This document shows, one piece after another, positions 21,619 to 22,361 of a stretch of 22,361 nt of DNA (position 1 is the stretch's first letter; every line of letters starts with the position of its first letter). Below the pieces are notes generated by a model. It searched no databases. It was not told the DNA's origin and saw nothing but the letters and a program-made list of their open reading frames with translations. Origin of the DNA: Treponemataceae bacterium (GTDB lineage Bacteria; Spirochaetota; Spirochaetia; Treponematales; Treponemataceae); contig JAKSTS010000024.1 of assembly GCA_024402455.1 (NCBI GenBank), positions 1 through 22,361 of the forward strand. Direction: 5' to 3'. The position numbers were made by a program, and so were the translations under genes.

Positions 21619-22361
21619 ATGATAATAAATACAGGTCTTAGAACAGATATTCCGGCGTTTTATGCACCATGGTTTATAAACCGCATAAAAGATGGCTTTG
21701 TCTATGTTAGAAATCCATATAATGAAAAACAGGTAACAAAATATATATTGAACAGCCAATTGGTTGATTTATTTGTATTTTGTTCAAAAAATCCACGGCC
21801 ACTTATTGATTTACTCCAAAAAGATGATGTTTTGAAAGATTATGGCCAATACTGGTTTGTAACAATAACCCCGTATTCAACTGATGTTGAGCCTTTTGTC
21901 CCTGAAATTCAGAATGTAATTGAAACATATAAAATACTTGCAAAACGGTTAGGGAAAAACTGTGTCTGCTGGCGTTATGATCCGATTTTTCTTTCTGCAA
22001 AATATAATGTTGAGTTTCATTTAACTGCTTTTGAACATATTGCAAAGCAGCTTGAAGGTTTTGCTGATGTTTGCGTAATAAGTTTTATCGATTTATACAA
22101 AAAAGTTCAAAAAAACTTTAGTGAAATATCTGAAGTGCATGACAATGAACAAGATTTTTTGTGCCGTGCTTTTCTGCAGATTGGACAAAAATATGGAATT
22201 TCAATAAAAACCTGTGCAGAAGATTCACGTTTTGCCAGTTTTGGAGTTGATGTTACAGGCTGCATGACAAAAGATGTATTTGAAAAAGCCCTTAACCAAA
22301 AGCTGCAAATTCCAAAATTTAAACAGAACAGAAAAGAATGTGCATGCCTGTTGACTGCCGA
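21619..22361 (+). CDS. DUF1848 family protein, N-terminal 247 residues (runs off right edge)
   Basis: The frame is open from ATG 21619 to the window end. The opening MIINTGLRTDIPAFYAPW, followed by RIKDGFVYVRNPYNEKQV, is the typical DUF1848 start. Further family-like parts are VFCSKNPRPLI, YWFVTITPYS and CVCWRYDPIFL. The last residues, KECACLL, are the beginning of the C-terminal cysteine cluster that gives this family its likely iron-sulfur, radical-SAM-like character; the rest of the cluster is outside the window. The enzyme's substrate is unknown. No Shine-Dalgarno sequence precedes the start, and a hairpin ends 12 bases upstream, so initiation is unusual. Confidence 0.85.
   Translation, partial: MIINTGLRTDIPAFYAPWFINRIKDGFVYVRNPYNEKQVTKYILNSQLVDLFVFCSKNPRPLIDLLQKDDVLKDYGQYWFVTITPYSTDVEPFVPEIQNVIETYKILAKRLGKNCVCWRYDPIFLSAKYNVEFHLTAFEHIAKQLEGFADVCVISFIDLYKKVQKNFSEISEVHDNEQDFLCRAFLQIGQKYGISIKTCAEDSRFASFGVDVTGCMTKDVFEKALNQKLQIPKFKQNRKECACLLTA

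Noticed and set aside
21440..21622. 60-codon open frame across repeat copy 4
   Set aside because: It translates the structured repeat itself, has no ribosome binding site and ends inside the start region of the DUF1848 gene.

Overview
The window looks like chromosomal DNA of a spirochaete, most probably a gut- or rumen-type Treponema. This rests on low GC (roughly a third by eye), A/T-ending codons, a spirochaete-type lipoprotein with a C-terminal LysM domain, a Maf-like (DUF115) flagellar glycosylation-type protein, an outer-membrane barrel candidate and a stand-alone four-S1-domain protein. Genus assignment is inference. No rRNA, tRNA, CRISPR array, transposase or phage gene was seen.

Layout. 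Bases 1-394 hold the C-terminal end of an elongation factor G, closed by a strong terminator. A monocistronic LysM lipoprotein (613-1926) and a DeoD purine nucleoside phosphorylase (2029-2736) follow. A 607-base gap carries an orphan terminator/anti-terminator structure, a consensus promoter and the first copy of a dispersed structured repeat, ahead of a sugar-nucleotidyltransferase-like gene (3344-4252). A promoter at 4427 drives a membrane-anchored SurA/PpiD-like chaperone gene and, 5 bases later, the Maf-like gene; thrH (7833-8444) follows. Convergent to thrH is a minus-strand two-TM helical-repeat protein. A degenerate HD-GYP protein (9557-10828) converges on a minus-strand polytopic membrane protein. 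Next are an exported protein with an abnormal start, a small minus-strand protein that may be leaderless, a minus-strand ArsB/NhaD-type permease, and the four-S1-domain gene (14982-16076).

The right third has an envelope gene pair: a secreted-protein gene broken by an in-frame stop, overlapping by one base with a beta-barrel-like protein gene. It then has a SAM methyltransferase, a YhhN/TMEM86 membrane protein, an AIM24-family protein, and the start of a DUF1848 protein that runs off the end.

The most interesting signal is a family of four diverged ~117-133 bp intergenic elements, all on the plus strand (3141-3269, 16109-16225, 19322-19454, 21443-21568). They share a 5' ATTCGTGCGG-like box, a long-range stem whose arms differ between copies but still pair, a central ATTAAGAACAATATA-like box, a second hairpin and a GTTGTTGAT-like end. 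The second copy sits inside the loop of what otherwise reads as the intrinsic terminator of the S1-domain gene, which suggests the element has moved. I do not recognise it as a named family.
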